DNA of 64,000 nucleotides from JAMDEO01 sp963775295 (GTDB lineage Bacteria > Actinomycetota > Thermoleophilia > RBG-16-64-13), in the NCBI GenBank assembly GCA_963775295.1, contig CAVZIK010000006.1:1798001-1862000 (forward strand), read 5' to 3'. Position 1 is the first letter of the stretch. The number at the start of each line of letters is the position of its first letter. The translations under genes and the position numbers were made by a program. Below, piece by piece: positions 32,544-42,200 of the stretch. Under the pieces are notes generated by a model. That model saw only the letters and a list, made by a program, of their open reading frames with translations, was not told the origin of the DNA and made no database searches.

Positions 32544-33503
32544 ATGATGGCAAAGTCTCCGGCCCTCTGGGCTGGGGACTTTCTTGTTTGTTGCGCCCCG
32601 CCTCGAGATTGTTCTCTTTGTCATAAGGGAGGCGGATTGCGGACAACTGCCAATGATTCTCTGCCTGCCGAGCGATCGCTCTCGGCTGAACGACGGCTTC
32701 AAGGTGAGCCGCAACCCGCGCGTGAGCGTCGGGTCAAGAAGCGGGAGTTCCCCGCCGCCCTGGTGGGCATTCTGATACTGGTCGCGGCGTGGGAGTTGAT
32801 CGTGCGAGCGGCCAGGGTCCAGGCGTTCGTGGTTCCTCCGCCCTCGGCCGTGTTGCGCGAGTTGGTCACGCAACCGGGCGTCTTTGCCACGGCCACCCTC
32901 GCGACGTTGGCCGAGGCTGTGGGTGGGTTCTTCCTGGCTGCCGTCGCGGCTCTGGTCTTTGCCGTGGGAGCTCTCCACTCTCGCCTGTTCGACAGGGTTG
33001 TCACGCCGCTCGTGGTCATCAGCCAAACGATTCCGGTAATCACCCTTGCGCCGCTGCTGATCCTGTGGTTCGGGTACGGGACGCTGCCCCTTGTCGTGGT
33101 GTGTGCCTTGGTAGCGTTCTTCCCCATGGCTGTGACCGGTCTGGAAGGATTCCGCTCAGCCGATCCGGAGCTCGTGTTGTTTCTCCGATCCGTGGATGCC
33201 TCGCGTTGGGACGCCTTCTGGAAGGTGAGGCTGCCCCATGCCGGGCCGTTTCTTGCGGCCGGCGCGCGAACAAGCGCCACTCTCAGCCTCGTGGGAGCCG
33301 TGGTCGCCGACTGGATGGGGTCGGGTCGAGGTCTCGGCTACATCGTGCTCAGTGCCAATTCGCGGCTCGCGACGGCGCAAGCGTTAGCGGCCGTAGTCGT
33401 GATCTGCCTTCTTGGACTCGCTGCTTATGGGTGCGTGGGTTTTCTCGAAAGGCGGATCGGATGGTGGAACCGTTCCGATCCCAGTATGAAAAGGATGTTC
33501 TGA
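32544..33503 (+). CDS. TauC/SsuC-family ABC transporter permease (B12-regulated)
   Basis: The permease has up to 319 residues with about six membrane helices. A BPD_transp_1 coupling region (F-R-S-A-D-P-E-L-V-L-F-L-R-S-V-D-A-S-R-W-x-A-F-W-K-V-R-L-P-H-A) matches nitrate/sulfonate/riboflavin- or HMP-type importers. The first 65 residues are Cys/Arg-rich and not conserved. The ATG at 32544 fits the riboswitch hairpin, but a TTG at 32637 behind AAGGGAGG is a serious alternative. The stop overlaps the binding-protein ATG by one base. Together with the next two genes it forms an importer under cobalamin control. Confidence 0.85.
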   Translation: MMAKSPALWAGDFLVCCAPPRDCSLCHKGGGLRTTANDSLPAERSLSAERRLQGEPQPARERRVKKREFPAALVGILILVAAWELIVRAARVQAFVVPPPSAVLRELVTQPGVFATATLATLAEAVGGFFLAAVAALVFAVGALHSRLFDRVVTPLVVISQTIPVITLAPLLILWFGYGTLPLVVVCALVAFFPMAVTGLEGFRSADPELVLFLRSVDASRWDAFWKVRLPHAGPFLAAGARTSATLSLVGAVVADWMGSGRGLGYIVLSANSRLATAQALAAVVVICLLGLAAYGCVGFLERRIGWWNRSDPSMKRMF

Positions 33504-34603
33504 TGAAACAAATAGCGCGCGATTATCGCTGCCCTGCGACGGTTGCCTTCGCCCTGCTGCTTGCGGCGGGCGTGTTGTTGGGAGGGTGTGGAAGTGTCCA
33601 ACCCCCAACCACCACCGTCTCTTCGGACGGCGCCTCCGCCGCGACCGCGAGCACCGCAGCCGAGACCGGGACCACCACCGGCCCCAAGGTTGAGATGCAG
33701 CAAGTAGACCTGATGATGGATTGGATTCCCTGGGTCCTCGACATCCCGGTTGACGTGGCCCAAGTAAAGGGATTCTACGAGCAGCAAGGCCTGAGGGTCC
33801 GTCAATCAGTTCCTGCCGAAGCTACGGACGTAGTGAAGTTCGTGTCCACCGGTAGGAGCCAGTTCGGCCTCTACTACTCCCCCGACATGCTGATGGCTCT
33901 GGATGAGGGCGCCCAACTGGTTTCGGTGGGCAGCCTAATGTCCCACGCTCCTGTGGGGATGGCTCTCAGGCCGGGTCTCACCGCGGATTCGCCCGCGGCG
34001 CTCAAAGACAAGGTGGTCTCGGTGCCGCTCATTCCGTCCACACGCGCCTCCTTCACCTCGATGCTGGACGCCGCCGGCGTGGATTCAAGGACTGTGAAAG
34101 TCGTCGATCCCGGCTTCGAACTGGTGGCACCGCTGCTGAAGGGGACGGTCGACGCCGCCGCCTTCACCGAGTTCGGGGAGTTGGTCGAGGCTGAGGCTCA
34201 GGGGCAGAAGCTTGACTATCTGGACTTCCGCGACTGGGGCACTCCCGACTACGCTTTTCTGGACGTGATTACGACTCAAGAATTCGCCGCATCCAATCCC
34301 GAGACAACCCGTGCATTTCTGCGCGCCACATACGAAGGGCTGGCCTATGCCGTTGCCAGTCCCGAGGCCGCCGTTGCTCTTTACGTGAAGGCGCACCCGG
34401 AACTCGACGAGGGATTGTTGCTTGCCCAATGGAAAGCCGCCGTCCCTTTTCTCGCCGTTGCCGCCAGCGGCCGTCCCGCCGGCTGGCAGGACAGTGAGGG
34501 CTGGGGAAGGCTCAAGGTGTGGATGAAGAGCGCCGGTTTGCTGAAGACCGAAGTCGATCTTGTCCCGGCCGTGAAGAACGACTATCTCGACCCCGCCAAC
34601 TAG
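33503..34603 (+). CDS. NMT1/THI5-like ABC substrate-binding lipoprotein (B12-regulated)
   Basis: The 366-residue lipoprotein has a signal ending L-G-G-C (Cys29), a Thr/Ser/Ala-rich linker of about 40 residues, and an NMT1/THI5 periplasmic-binding fold. The fold starts at VDLMMDWIPWVLDIPVDVAQVKGFYEQQGL and contains FVSTGRSQFGLYYSPDMLMA and a two-lobe continuation. The family binds small ring compounds such as pyrimidine precursors, riboflavin, nitrate or sulfonates. Cobalamin control points to a B12-related precursor or a nutrient needed when B12 is short. The specific ligand is unknown. Confidence 0.9.
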   Translation: MKQIARDYRCPATVAFALLLAAGVLLGGCGSVQPPTTTVSSDGASAATASTAAETGTTTGPKVEMQQVDLMMDWIPWVLDIPVDVAQVKGFYEQQGLRVRQSVPAEATDVVKFVSTGRSQFGLYYSPDMLMALDEGAQLVSVGSLMSHAPVGMALRPGLTADSPAALKDKVVSVPLIPSTRASFTSMLDAAGVDSRTVKVVDPGFELVAPLLKGTVDAAAFTEFGELVEAEAQGQKLDYLDFRDWGTPDYAFLDVITTQEFAASNPETTRAFLRATYEGLAYAVASPEAAVALYVKAHPELDEGLLLAQWKAAVPFLAVAASGRPAGWQDSEGWGRLKVWMKSAGLLKTEVDLVPAVKNDYLDPAN

Positions 34604-34800
34604 AGGGCGGCTGAAAAACGAAACCATGGCTGCCAAGACACGCTGGCCGGCACGATGAAGCCTCCTCGGTCGCGCGAATAGCTCTGCCATTTGCCCTCCC
34701 TGGGTTCTTTCCCCGTCCGCGGCGGGAGTGCCCTGACAGCGCAGAGACATTCTCCACCAGCCTGCCAGACGGGCCGGGCGATCGGACAAGCGCCCGAGGC

Positions 34801-35661
34801 GTGCACTTGCTCGCAACCGATCTCACCCTTGGCTACGCGAGCGGAGCCGGCGCACGGCTGGAACCTGACTCCCGACCCGTCATCCGGAACGTGAGCCTGA
34901 CGCTTCGCCCGGGAGAGCGGGTGGCTGTGGTTGGGGCCAGCGGTAGCGGCAAGACCACTCTGTTGCACGCTTTGGCGGGCTTGTTGCCGCCCGTGGCGGG
35001 GCGCGTGATCGTCGACGGGGCCAGCGTGGCTTCACCTAAGGGTCCCTGCACGTCGCGGCACGCCGCATACATGTTCCAGCGGGACCTGCTTCTCCCGTGG
35101 CGGACCGCCCGAGACAACGCCGCTCTGGCGCTTACAGTCGCGCGGCCCGCACCCGCGGGGCTCAACTCCGCGGCATTGAAGACGCGGGCGCGCGAGCAGG
35201 CTGAAGCCCTATTGACGGAGTTCGGCCTGGGGAACGCTCTTGATGCTTACCCGTACCAGCTTTCGGGCGGCATGCGGCAGCGCGTGGCGCTCGCCCGGAC
35301 CCTGCTGCTCGAGAGAGGGCTCGTCCTGCTCGATGAACCCTTTGCCGGGCTTGACGCCCTGACCCGTGACGACCTGGGGGTATGGATGAGGGGGGTGATG
35401 AACACGCACTCCGCGACCTGGGTACTGGTGACCCACGATATCCGCGAGGCTGCGTCATTGGCAGATAGGGTGGCGGTGCTGGGTGGAAATCCGGCTGGAG
35501 TGGTGGGCTGGGTGGAGACGCGGGATGGCTCTGATAAGGCCATCGGCGAGCTGCAGCGGCTATTGGCGGAAGCTCGGGCACCAGCGGGGCGCGGCCCGTC
35601 CTCGCCAGTCGTTATCATGGGAGGCCATGAAAGTGACACGCCACGATACGACCAGTCTTGA
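34801..35661 (+). CDS. TauB/SsuB-like ABC transporter ATPase (B12-regulated)
   Basis: The 286-residue ATPase has Walker A VGASGSGKTT near 40-49, the Q-loop MFQRDLLLPW, the signature LSGGMRQR, Walker B VLLDEPFAGLDAL and H-loop VLVTHDI, the pattern of nitrate/taurine-type importer ATPases. It is separated from the binding-protein gene by 197 bases without a gene. The GTG start has no clear ribosome site, so the exact start is uncertain. Its last 35 bases overlap the recQ start in another frame. Confidence 0.87.
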   Translation: MHLLATDLTLGYASGAGARLEPDSRPVIRNVSLTLRPGERVAVVGASGSGKTTLLHALAGLLPPVAGRVIVDGASVASPKGPCTSRHAAYMFQRDLLLPWRTARDNAALALTVARPAPAGLNSAALKTRAREQAEALLTEFGLGNALDAYPYQLSGGMRQRVALARTLLLERGLVLLDEPFAGLDALTRDDLGVWMRGVMNTHSATWVLVTHDIREAASLADRVAVLGGNPAGVVGWVETRDGSDKAIGELQRLLAEARAPAGRGPSSPVVIMGGHESDTPRYDQS

Positions 35662-37579
35662 ATCCGGAGCCAGTCCCGAGCAAATCCTTTCCAGGGTCTT
35701 CGGCTACTCCGAGTTCCGCTGCAATCAGAGGCAGGTCATCGACACGGTGCTGGCCGGTGACGACGCTTTCGTTCTCATGCCCAGTGGGGGCGGCAAGTCG
35801 CTCTGCTATCAGATTCCGGCCATGCTGCGTCCAGGGACGGGCATCGTGGTGTCGCCGCTCATCTCTTTGATGAAGGACCAGGTCGACGCTCTGCGTGCCA
35901 ACGGCGTTCGAGCGGCGGCCTACAACTCGTCGCTGGATGCGGCCACGGCGCGTAAGGTTCTGGCCGACCTTGCGAAAGGACGCCTCGATCTTCTCTACGT
36001 CTCGCCGGAGCGAGTGACCAGCGAGGGTTTTCTCAACCGGTTGGCAGGTTTGGGCGACGGCGACGGGAGCGGCCCGAGACCGGCGCCGGATGGGGTTGGT
36101 CTCGCTCTCATCGCGGTGGACGAAGCCCACTGCATTTCCCAGTGGGGGCACGACTTCCGGCCCGAGTACGTGGCCCTCGGTATGCTGCGCGGCCGTTTTC
36201 CCGGCGTGCCGATCGTGGCCCTCACAGCCACAGCAGATCCACATACCCGCGAAGACATTCGCGACAAGCTGGGGCTGCAGCACTCGGCCTGCTTCGTGTC
36301 CAGCTTCGATCGGCCAAACATCCGTCTCGAGGTGGTGGAAAAGCATAATCCTCATATTCAGCTTCAGCGTTTTCTGTCTGGGCACGCGGACGATGCCGGC
36401 ATCATCTACTGCTCCACCCGCAAGCGCACGGACGATCTGGCCGCTCATCTGCGAGGGCGGGGTATCGCCGCGGCGGCCTACCACGCGGGGCTGCCGGCGG
36501 AGGAGCGGGACCGGGTTCAAGAAGCGTTCATTTTCGACGACATCCAGATCGTGGTGGCGACTGTGGCCTTCGGGATGGGTATCGACAAGACCAACGTCCG
36601 TTTCGTGGTCCACTGGGACCTGCCACAACATCTCGAAGGCTACTACCAGGAGATCGGCCGGGCGGGCCGGGACGGGTTGCCGGCGGAGGCGATGCTGCTG
36701 TTCGGTTGGGAGGATGTTCCCCGGGTGCGGGCACTCATTGAATCGGGGGAAAACGTTGAACGGGTCGCTATCGAGCGGCACAAGTTCGGGGCACTTCTCA
36801 GCTTCGTTCAGGCGCTCTCCTGCCGGCGCCGGGCTCTTCTCGGATACCTGGGTGAGGGCATGGATCGCGATTGTTGTAACTGTGACGTCTGCCTCGAGCC
36901 GCCCGAACTGTACGACGCGACCGAAGACGCCCGCATGGCGCTCTCTTGCGTCTACCGGGTGCGAGAGCGCTTCGGGGTGGGGCACGTGGTTGACGTGCTT
37001 CGCGGATCGAAGAACCAGCGCGTCATCGACCTCCGACACGACCATCTCTCCACCTACGGGATCGGAGCGCATCTCAGCGGGGAAGCTTGGCGAAGCTTGC
37101 TGCGGCAACTGGTCCATCTGGGGTACCTCCGCCAGGACATAGGCGAGTATCCGGTGCTCACGCTTGCTTCGGCCGCGGCTCCACTGCTGCGTGGGGAGGA
37201 GTCGCTCATGCTGGCCAAGCCTCGGGTTAGAGTCATCCCGGCGAAAGAGCCAAAAACCAAGCGGGGGCGGAGCGCCCGACTTGATAGCATCCTCGGCGGG
37301 GAACCGCGAAGCGGACCGTCGGACTCCGGCGGCGTCGAAGACGCCGTTGAGATCCTTTTCGAAGAACTGCGCACGCTCAGACGGCAGATCGCCGACCGGG
37401 AGCGTGTGCCGGCCTACGTCATCTTCCACGACTCCACTCTGCGGGAGATGGCGGTATTGCGCCCCCTGGATGCCGACGGGCTGCTCGAGGTCGGCGGGGT
37501 GGGCGTCAAGAAATTGGAAAAATATGGGGAAGAGTTTCTCGCACTGCTGCGCGGCAGTCCGCCCGTCGACTTGGAGTAG
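35627..37579 (+). CDS. recQ: ATP-dependent DNA helicase RecQ
   Basis: A 650-residue superfamily-2 helicase. Motif 0/I contains F-G-Y-S-E-F-R and M-P-S-G-G-G-K-S (residues 51-58), motif II D-E-A-H, motif III ALTATA, motif IV IIYCSTRK and motif VI QEIGRAGRDG. A zinc-binding region C-R-R-R...D-C-C-N-C-D-V-C follows, then an RQC winged helix and a C-terminal HRDC domain (about 580-650, FHDSTLREMA...GVGVKKLEKYG). It unwinds recombination and replication intermediates. The ATG at 35627 lies in GGGAGGCCATG, and a GTG at 35633 is equally spaced from that site. The start overlaps the ABC ATPase gene by 35 bases. Confidence 0.95.
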   Translation: MKVTRHDTTSLESGASPEQILSRVFGYSEFRCNQRQVIDTVLAGDDAFVLMPSGGGKSLCYQIPAMLRPGTGIVVSPLISLMKDQVDALRANGVRAAAYNSSLDAATARKVLADLAKGRLDLLYVSPERVTSEGFLNRLAGLGDGDGSGPRPAPDGVGLALIAVDEAHCISQWGHDFRPEYVALGMLRGRFPGVPIVALTATADPHTREDIRDKLGLQHSACFVSSFDRPNIRLEVVEKHNPHIQLQRFLSGHADDAGIIYCSTRKRTDDLAAHLRGRGIAAAAYHAGLPAEERDRVQEAFIFDDIQIVVATVAFGMGIDKTNVRFVVHWDLPQHLEGYYQEIGRAGRDGLPAEAMLLFGWEDVPRVRALIESGENVERVAIERHKFGALLSFVQALSCRRRALLGYLGEGMDRDCCNCDVCLEPPELYDATEDARMALSCVYRVRERFGVGHVVDVLRGSKNQRVIDLRHDHLSTYGIGAHLSGEAWRSLLRQLVHLGYLRQDIGEYPVLTLASAAAPLLRGEESLMLAKPRVRVIPAKEPKTKRGRSARLDSILGGEPRSGPSDSGGVEDAVEILFEELRTLRRQIADRERVPAYVIFHDSTLREMAVLRPLDADGLLEVGGVGVKKLEKYGEEFLALLRGSPPVDLE

Positions 37580-37640
37580 GCCCAGGCCACGGCTTCATGC
37601 CGAGGGGTGGAGTGGGCCGGTTACGCCGCCTGGGTGCTTC

Positions 37641-39167
37641 TCATTGGCCCAGCTGTCCAGTTCCCTGCCCGGCGACAAAGTCTTTCTCCCTCACAAGGAA
37701 GAACGAGAGAATCGCCGAAACAAAGGCGAGAATGGCTGCTATCACCATGATCAAGTTCAATCCATGAACAAAACCCAGTTTGGTCGCCGCGGCCACGGTT
37801 GCGCGCGCCGACGGGGGCACGGAGCCCATGATCTGACCGATGCGTCCGCTTGCCGCCGCGGACGCTATCTCCTGAGCCTGCCCCGCTACCGGAGTTCCCG
37901 CCAGCTGCGCCACGACCGTGGAGCGGATGTGCGAGACGAACACCGCTCCCAGGACGGCGATGCCCGTCGCGATCCCCACCTGGCGGAACGTGGAGTTGAT
38001 GCCCGACGCCATGCCCGCGCTTTGCGGCTCCACTACACCCACCGCCGTGGCCACCAAGGCTACATTCACCAAGCCTCCGCCGATACCGCCAACGATCATC
38101 CCCGGTAATAGATGCATCCAGGTGGATGCCGCGGTCACGCCGCCCATCAGGAGCAGTCCCACTCCCATTATGACGAACCCCGGCGCGATGAGCAGGCGCT
38201 TGGGCATAGTGGACGTGAGACGTCCGGTTGCGGCCGCTGCCACAAAGAGGCAGAGCGATAGCGGAAGGAACCGTATGCCCGTCGAAAGGGCCGAAAGGCC
38301 GAGAATGTTCTGCAGGTAGATGGTCAGATAAGTGAAGACCGAGAACAGGGACGCCGATATCGCGAAAGCGGCCACCAAGCCACCGTCGAACGTGGGCACA
38401 CGCAGAAGGTGGAAGTCGAACATGGGGTCGCGGCGCAGCAACTCCAGAGCCACAAACGTCACGAGTAGGACCATCGAAGCGACGAGCGAAGAGATCACCG
38501 TCACCGAAGTCCATCCGGTGGTGTTACTGCGGATGAGACCGAATATCAGCGCTCCCAGGCCGATGCTGAAGGTCGCGAAGCCGGGGAGATCCAGGCGCCG
38601 TGGGGTAGGATCGCGAGACTCATCCACCTTGAACGAGGTCGTCACGAAGAGGATCACTCCCACGGGGATGTTGACCAGGAAGATCCAGCGCCAGCCAAGG
38701 CCGCTGACCAAGGCCCCTCCGATGACCGGTCCCACGGCAACCGCCAAGCCTGTGATGGCACCGTAGGCGCCGAAGGCTATCCCTCGTTCCCGTCCTTGGA
38801 ACGACGCTGACAACATCGCGAGAGACGTGGCGAACATAACGGCGCCGCCAACGCCTTGGAAGGCACGGGCGAGGGCGAGAAACACGATCCCGGTGGAGGT
38901 TCCGCACAGGATGGAACCGACCGTGAAGATGCCGATGCCGATAAGAAAAAGGAGACGGCGGCCAGCCCTGTCTGCCAGTATCCCTCCCGTGAGAAGCACC
39001 GCGGCCAATGCAAGCGTGTAAGCGTCGATTACCCACTGCAGTCCCGAGATACTGGCCCCAAAGGAACCGGCGATGTCGGGAAGGGCCACATTCACGATCG
39101 TAATGTCGAGAAGCAGCATGAACGTGCCGAGGCATACCGCCCCCAGGGTCCACCATCTACGGGTCAC
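37641..39167 (-). CDS. DHA2-family MFS drug/H+ antiporter, paralogue B
   Basis: A 508-residue 14-helix exporter with LDITIVNVALPDIAGSFGASISGLQW in helix 1, the loop GILADRAGRRLLF, and GPVIGGALVSGLGWRWIFLVNIPVG in helix 5. It aligns along its full length with paralogue A at 26530-28077, including the C-terminal SFFLVREKDFVAGQG. The GTG start is preceded by GGAGG, in the same context as its paralogue. It is divergent from purL with only 63 bases between the starts. No TetR or MarR gene adjoins it. Confidence 0.92.
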   Translation of the reverse strand: MTRRWWTLGAVCLGTFMLLLDITIVNVALPDIAGSFGASISGLQWVIDAYTLALAAVLLTGGILADRAGRRLLFLIGIGIFTVGSILCGTSTGIVFLALARAFQGVGGAVMFATSLAMLSASFQGRERGIAFGAYGAITGLAVAVGPVIGGALVSGLGWRWIFLVNIPVGVILFVTTSFKVDESRDPTPRRLDLPGFATFSIGLGALIFGLIRSNTTGWTSVTVISSLVASMVLLVTFVALELLRRDPMFDFHLLRVPTFDGGLVAAFAISASLFSVFTYLTIYLQNILGLSALSTGIRFLPLSLCLFVAAAATGRLTSTMPKRLLIAPGFVIMGVGLLLMGGVTAASTWMHLLPGMIVGGIGGGLVNVALVATAVGVVEPQSAGMASGINSTFRQVGIATGIAVLGAVFVSHIRSTVVAQLAGTPVAGQAQEIASAAASGRIGQIMGSVPPSARATVAAATKLGFVHGLNLIMVIAAILAFVSAILSFFLVREKDFVAGQGTGQLGQ

Positions 39168-39230
39168 GAGGCCTCCACTCAGCGAAAAAGTTCACAACAA
39201 ACCCGCATGTTACCTGATGAGGGTCCCCAA

Positions 39231-42200
39231 ATGTCCGGTACACCTCCCGGCAGAATGATAAGGTTGGATCTGAAAAGTATGTTGCGCTTCTTCAGAACAC
39301 CCAGCATGACCCCAACGCGGGTCGAGGCGGTCATCGCGATCGTCGAACGGGTCGTAGGGCGGCCTGTCGGGCAGGTGGGTACGGAGTATTGCTTCTACGT
39401 CGAGCAGACGGACGAGCCGCTTGAGACTCAGGATGTCACCGTTCTCCGCTACCTGCTGTCGGAGACCTTCGAACCCCAGCAATTCGGGTCGGCAAGCTTT
39501 CTGGACGGGCGCTTCGTCACGGTGATCGAGTACGGTCCCCGTCTGAATTTCGAAACCGCTTGGTCCTCCGCCGCGGTGGAGATCTGTCGACGGTCCGGTG
39601 TTCGGGCCGTGCGCCGCCTCGAGCGATCCACGCGAATAGGATTCTCGGCAGCCGTCGACGACGAGCAGGTGGATGAGCTGCTGGCCCCTCTCCATGACCG
39701 CATGACCGAGATGAGATACTGCGCGCCTCTGTCCTCGTTCGAGACGGGTCTTTCGCCTCAGCCCGTGAGGGCGATCCCGCTGTTGGCAGAAGGGATCGCC
39801 GCCCTCCAGGAATTCAACTGCGAACGCGGGTGCAGTTGGGATACCAGCGATCTGGATTTCATTGCAGGAATCTTCCAAAGGTTGGAGCGAGATCCCACTG
39901 ATGTCGAACTGTTTCAAATCGCGCAGGCCAACTCCGAGCACTCTCGGCACTGGGTCTTCAAGGGCGAACTCTGGGTCGACGGTGTGCGCGTGCCAGAGCG
40001 GAACCTGATGGACATCGTCAGGCAGCCCCTCGACTCTTCCGCTCCCAACTCGGTGATAGCTTTCCGCGACGACAGTTCGGCTATCAGAGGAACCAAGGTA
40101 AACGCCCTCACGGCGTCGGAACCGCTGGGCCCATCGCCCCTGGCGCCCACGCCGGTGGTGTTGCACCCCACACTCACCGCTGAGACTCACAACTTCCCGT
40201 CGGGTGTCGCTCCCTATCCGGGCGCGGAAACAGGTGGGGGAGGGCGGATTCGCGACAATCAAGCGGTTGGCCAAGGCGGGCTCGTTTGCGCCTCGGGTGC
40301 GGCCTACTGCGTCGGTAATCTGCACATCCCGGGCTACGCGCTCCCCTGGGAGGAAGACGGTCATTCCCATCCTTCCGATCTCGCGTCGCCGCTGGAGATC
40401 TTGGTCGAGGCCAGCAACGGCGCTTCCGACTACGGCAACTGCTTCGGCGAGCCTCTCATCTACGGCTTCACTCGCACCTTTGGCCTCGAGCTGCCCGACG
40501 GCTACCGCTCCTGGTACAAGCCCATCATGTACAGCGTGGGGGCGGGCCAGATAAGAGACGAGCACACGGTCAAGGGAAAGCCGGAGAAGGACATGCTCGT
40601 GGTCCAGGTGGGCGGGCCGGCATATCGCATCGGTATGGGCGGCGGGGCCGCGAGCAGCATGGAGCAGGGCGAGAACGTCCAGGAACTCGACTTCAACGCC
40701 GTCCAGCGCGGCGACCCGGAGATGGAGCAGCGCGTCAACCGGGTCATGCGCGCTTGCGTGGAACTTGGAACCGCGAATCCCATCATATCGGCTCACGACC
40801 TGGGGGCCGGGGGCGACTGTAACGCTCTGCCCGAGATCGTGGAACCGACCGGGGCCGTCATCGACCTGCGGGCCATTCCCGTGGGCGACCAGACTCTCTC
40901 CGTCCTCGAGATTTGGGGCAACGAGTCACAGGAAAGAAACGCCCTTCTCATCATGCCGGCCAAACTTGAGGTCCTCGAGACCATGGCTGCGCGGGAGAAC
41001 GTCCCGCTGGCGGTCGTGGGTCGAGTCACGGGCGATGGGTTGCTGGTGCTGCACGACTCGGTCGACGACAGCAGGCCCGTTGAACTCCCCTTGGACGACA
41101 TTTTGGGGCAGCTCCCGCCGAAGAAATACGAGTTCGAGCGCCTCGTCCGCGAACTCGAGCCTCTGGTCCTGCCCCCGACCGCGGACCTCCACCGGGTGCT
41201 CCACATGGTTCTCCGGCTTCCCGGCATCGGTTCCAAGCGCTTCCTCACCAACAAGGTCGATCTCGATGTCACCGGGCTTGTCATCCAGCGGCAGTTGGTG
41301 GGGCCGCGGCATCTGCCCCTGTCCGATTATGCACTGATCGCCCAGAGTTATGCCGATCCTTCGGGCACCGCTCTGAGCCTGGGCGAACAGCCCATCAAGG
41401 GGATCATCAGTCCGCGGGCCGGCGTGAGAATGGCCGTCGCAGAGGGGCTCTTGAACCTGGCGGGCGTCGTGATCTCCGACATCAGCGAGATAAAGTGTTC
41501 GGCCAACTGGATGCTGCCGGTGAGGCAGCCCGGCGAAGGGGCTTGGCTCTACGACGCGGCCTGCGCGCTGCGCGACATCTTGATCGCGCTCGGCATGGCG
41601 ATCGACGGTGGCAAGGACAGCCTCTCTATGGCAAGCCAGGGAGTGACCCCGGACGGGAGCAGCGAACTGGTGAAAGCGCCCGGGGAGATGGCCATTTCTC
41701 CTTACGCCCTTGTCTCGGATGTCGGTGCTCGCGTGACCTGCGATCTCAAGCGGGAAGGCAACAGACTTCTGCTGCTGTCCGTAGGAGATAAGAAGCGGTT
41801 GGGGGGGAGCGCGTTCGCTCAGGTCCTTTCCCAACTTGGAGACGAGACCCCCGATATCGAAGATCCGGGGGCCCTGAAGGCCGTATTCCAGGCGGTTCAG
41901 GACATGGTCGCAGGCCGGGCGATCATCTCGTGCCACGACGTGAGCGACGGCGGGCTTGTCGTCACTCTCTTGGAAATGGCGTTCGCGGGGGACAGGGGCT
42001 GGAATGTGGACCTTAGGGGCGACGAGCTGTTCGCATCTCTGTTTGCAGAGGAGGCAGGGGTCGTCGTGGAGGTCGCGGACGACGATGGTGCACGTCGCGT
42101 TCTCGAACGCCACGGAGTACTTGCGACGGAATTGGGGCGCGTCGAAGGCGACATGGTTGAGTTGGCCTTCAACGACCAAGTTGTCCTGAAGGAGTCGGTC

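Noticed and set aside
32544..32636. N-terminal segment of the B12-regulated permease as a separate leader peptide
   Set aside because: The frame is continuous with the permease and the riboswitch hairpin sits just before its ATG, so it is kept as the probable N terminus although a TTG at 32637 is possible.
35615..37429. Minus-strand open frame of 604 codons opposite recQ
   Set aside because: recQ has every helicase motif on the plus strand; the antisense frame has none of any family.
38856..39206. Upstream extension of the purL frame into the MFS gene
   Set aside because: The extension is antisense to a conserved transporter and begins far before any ribosome site; the start was placed at 39231.
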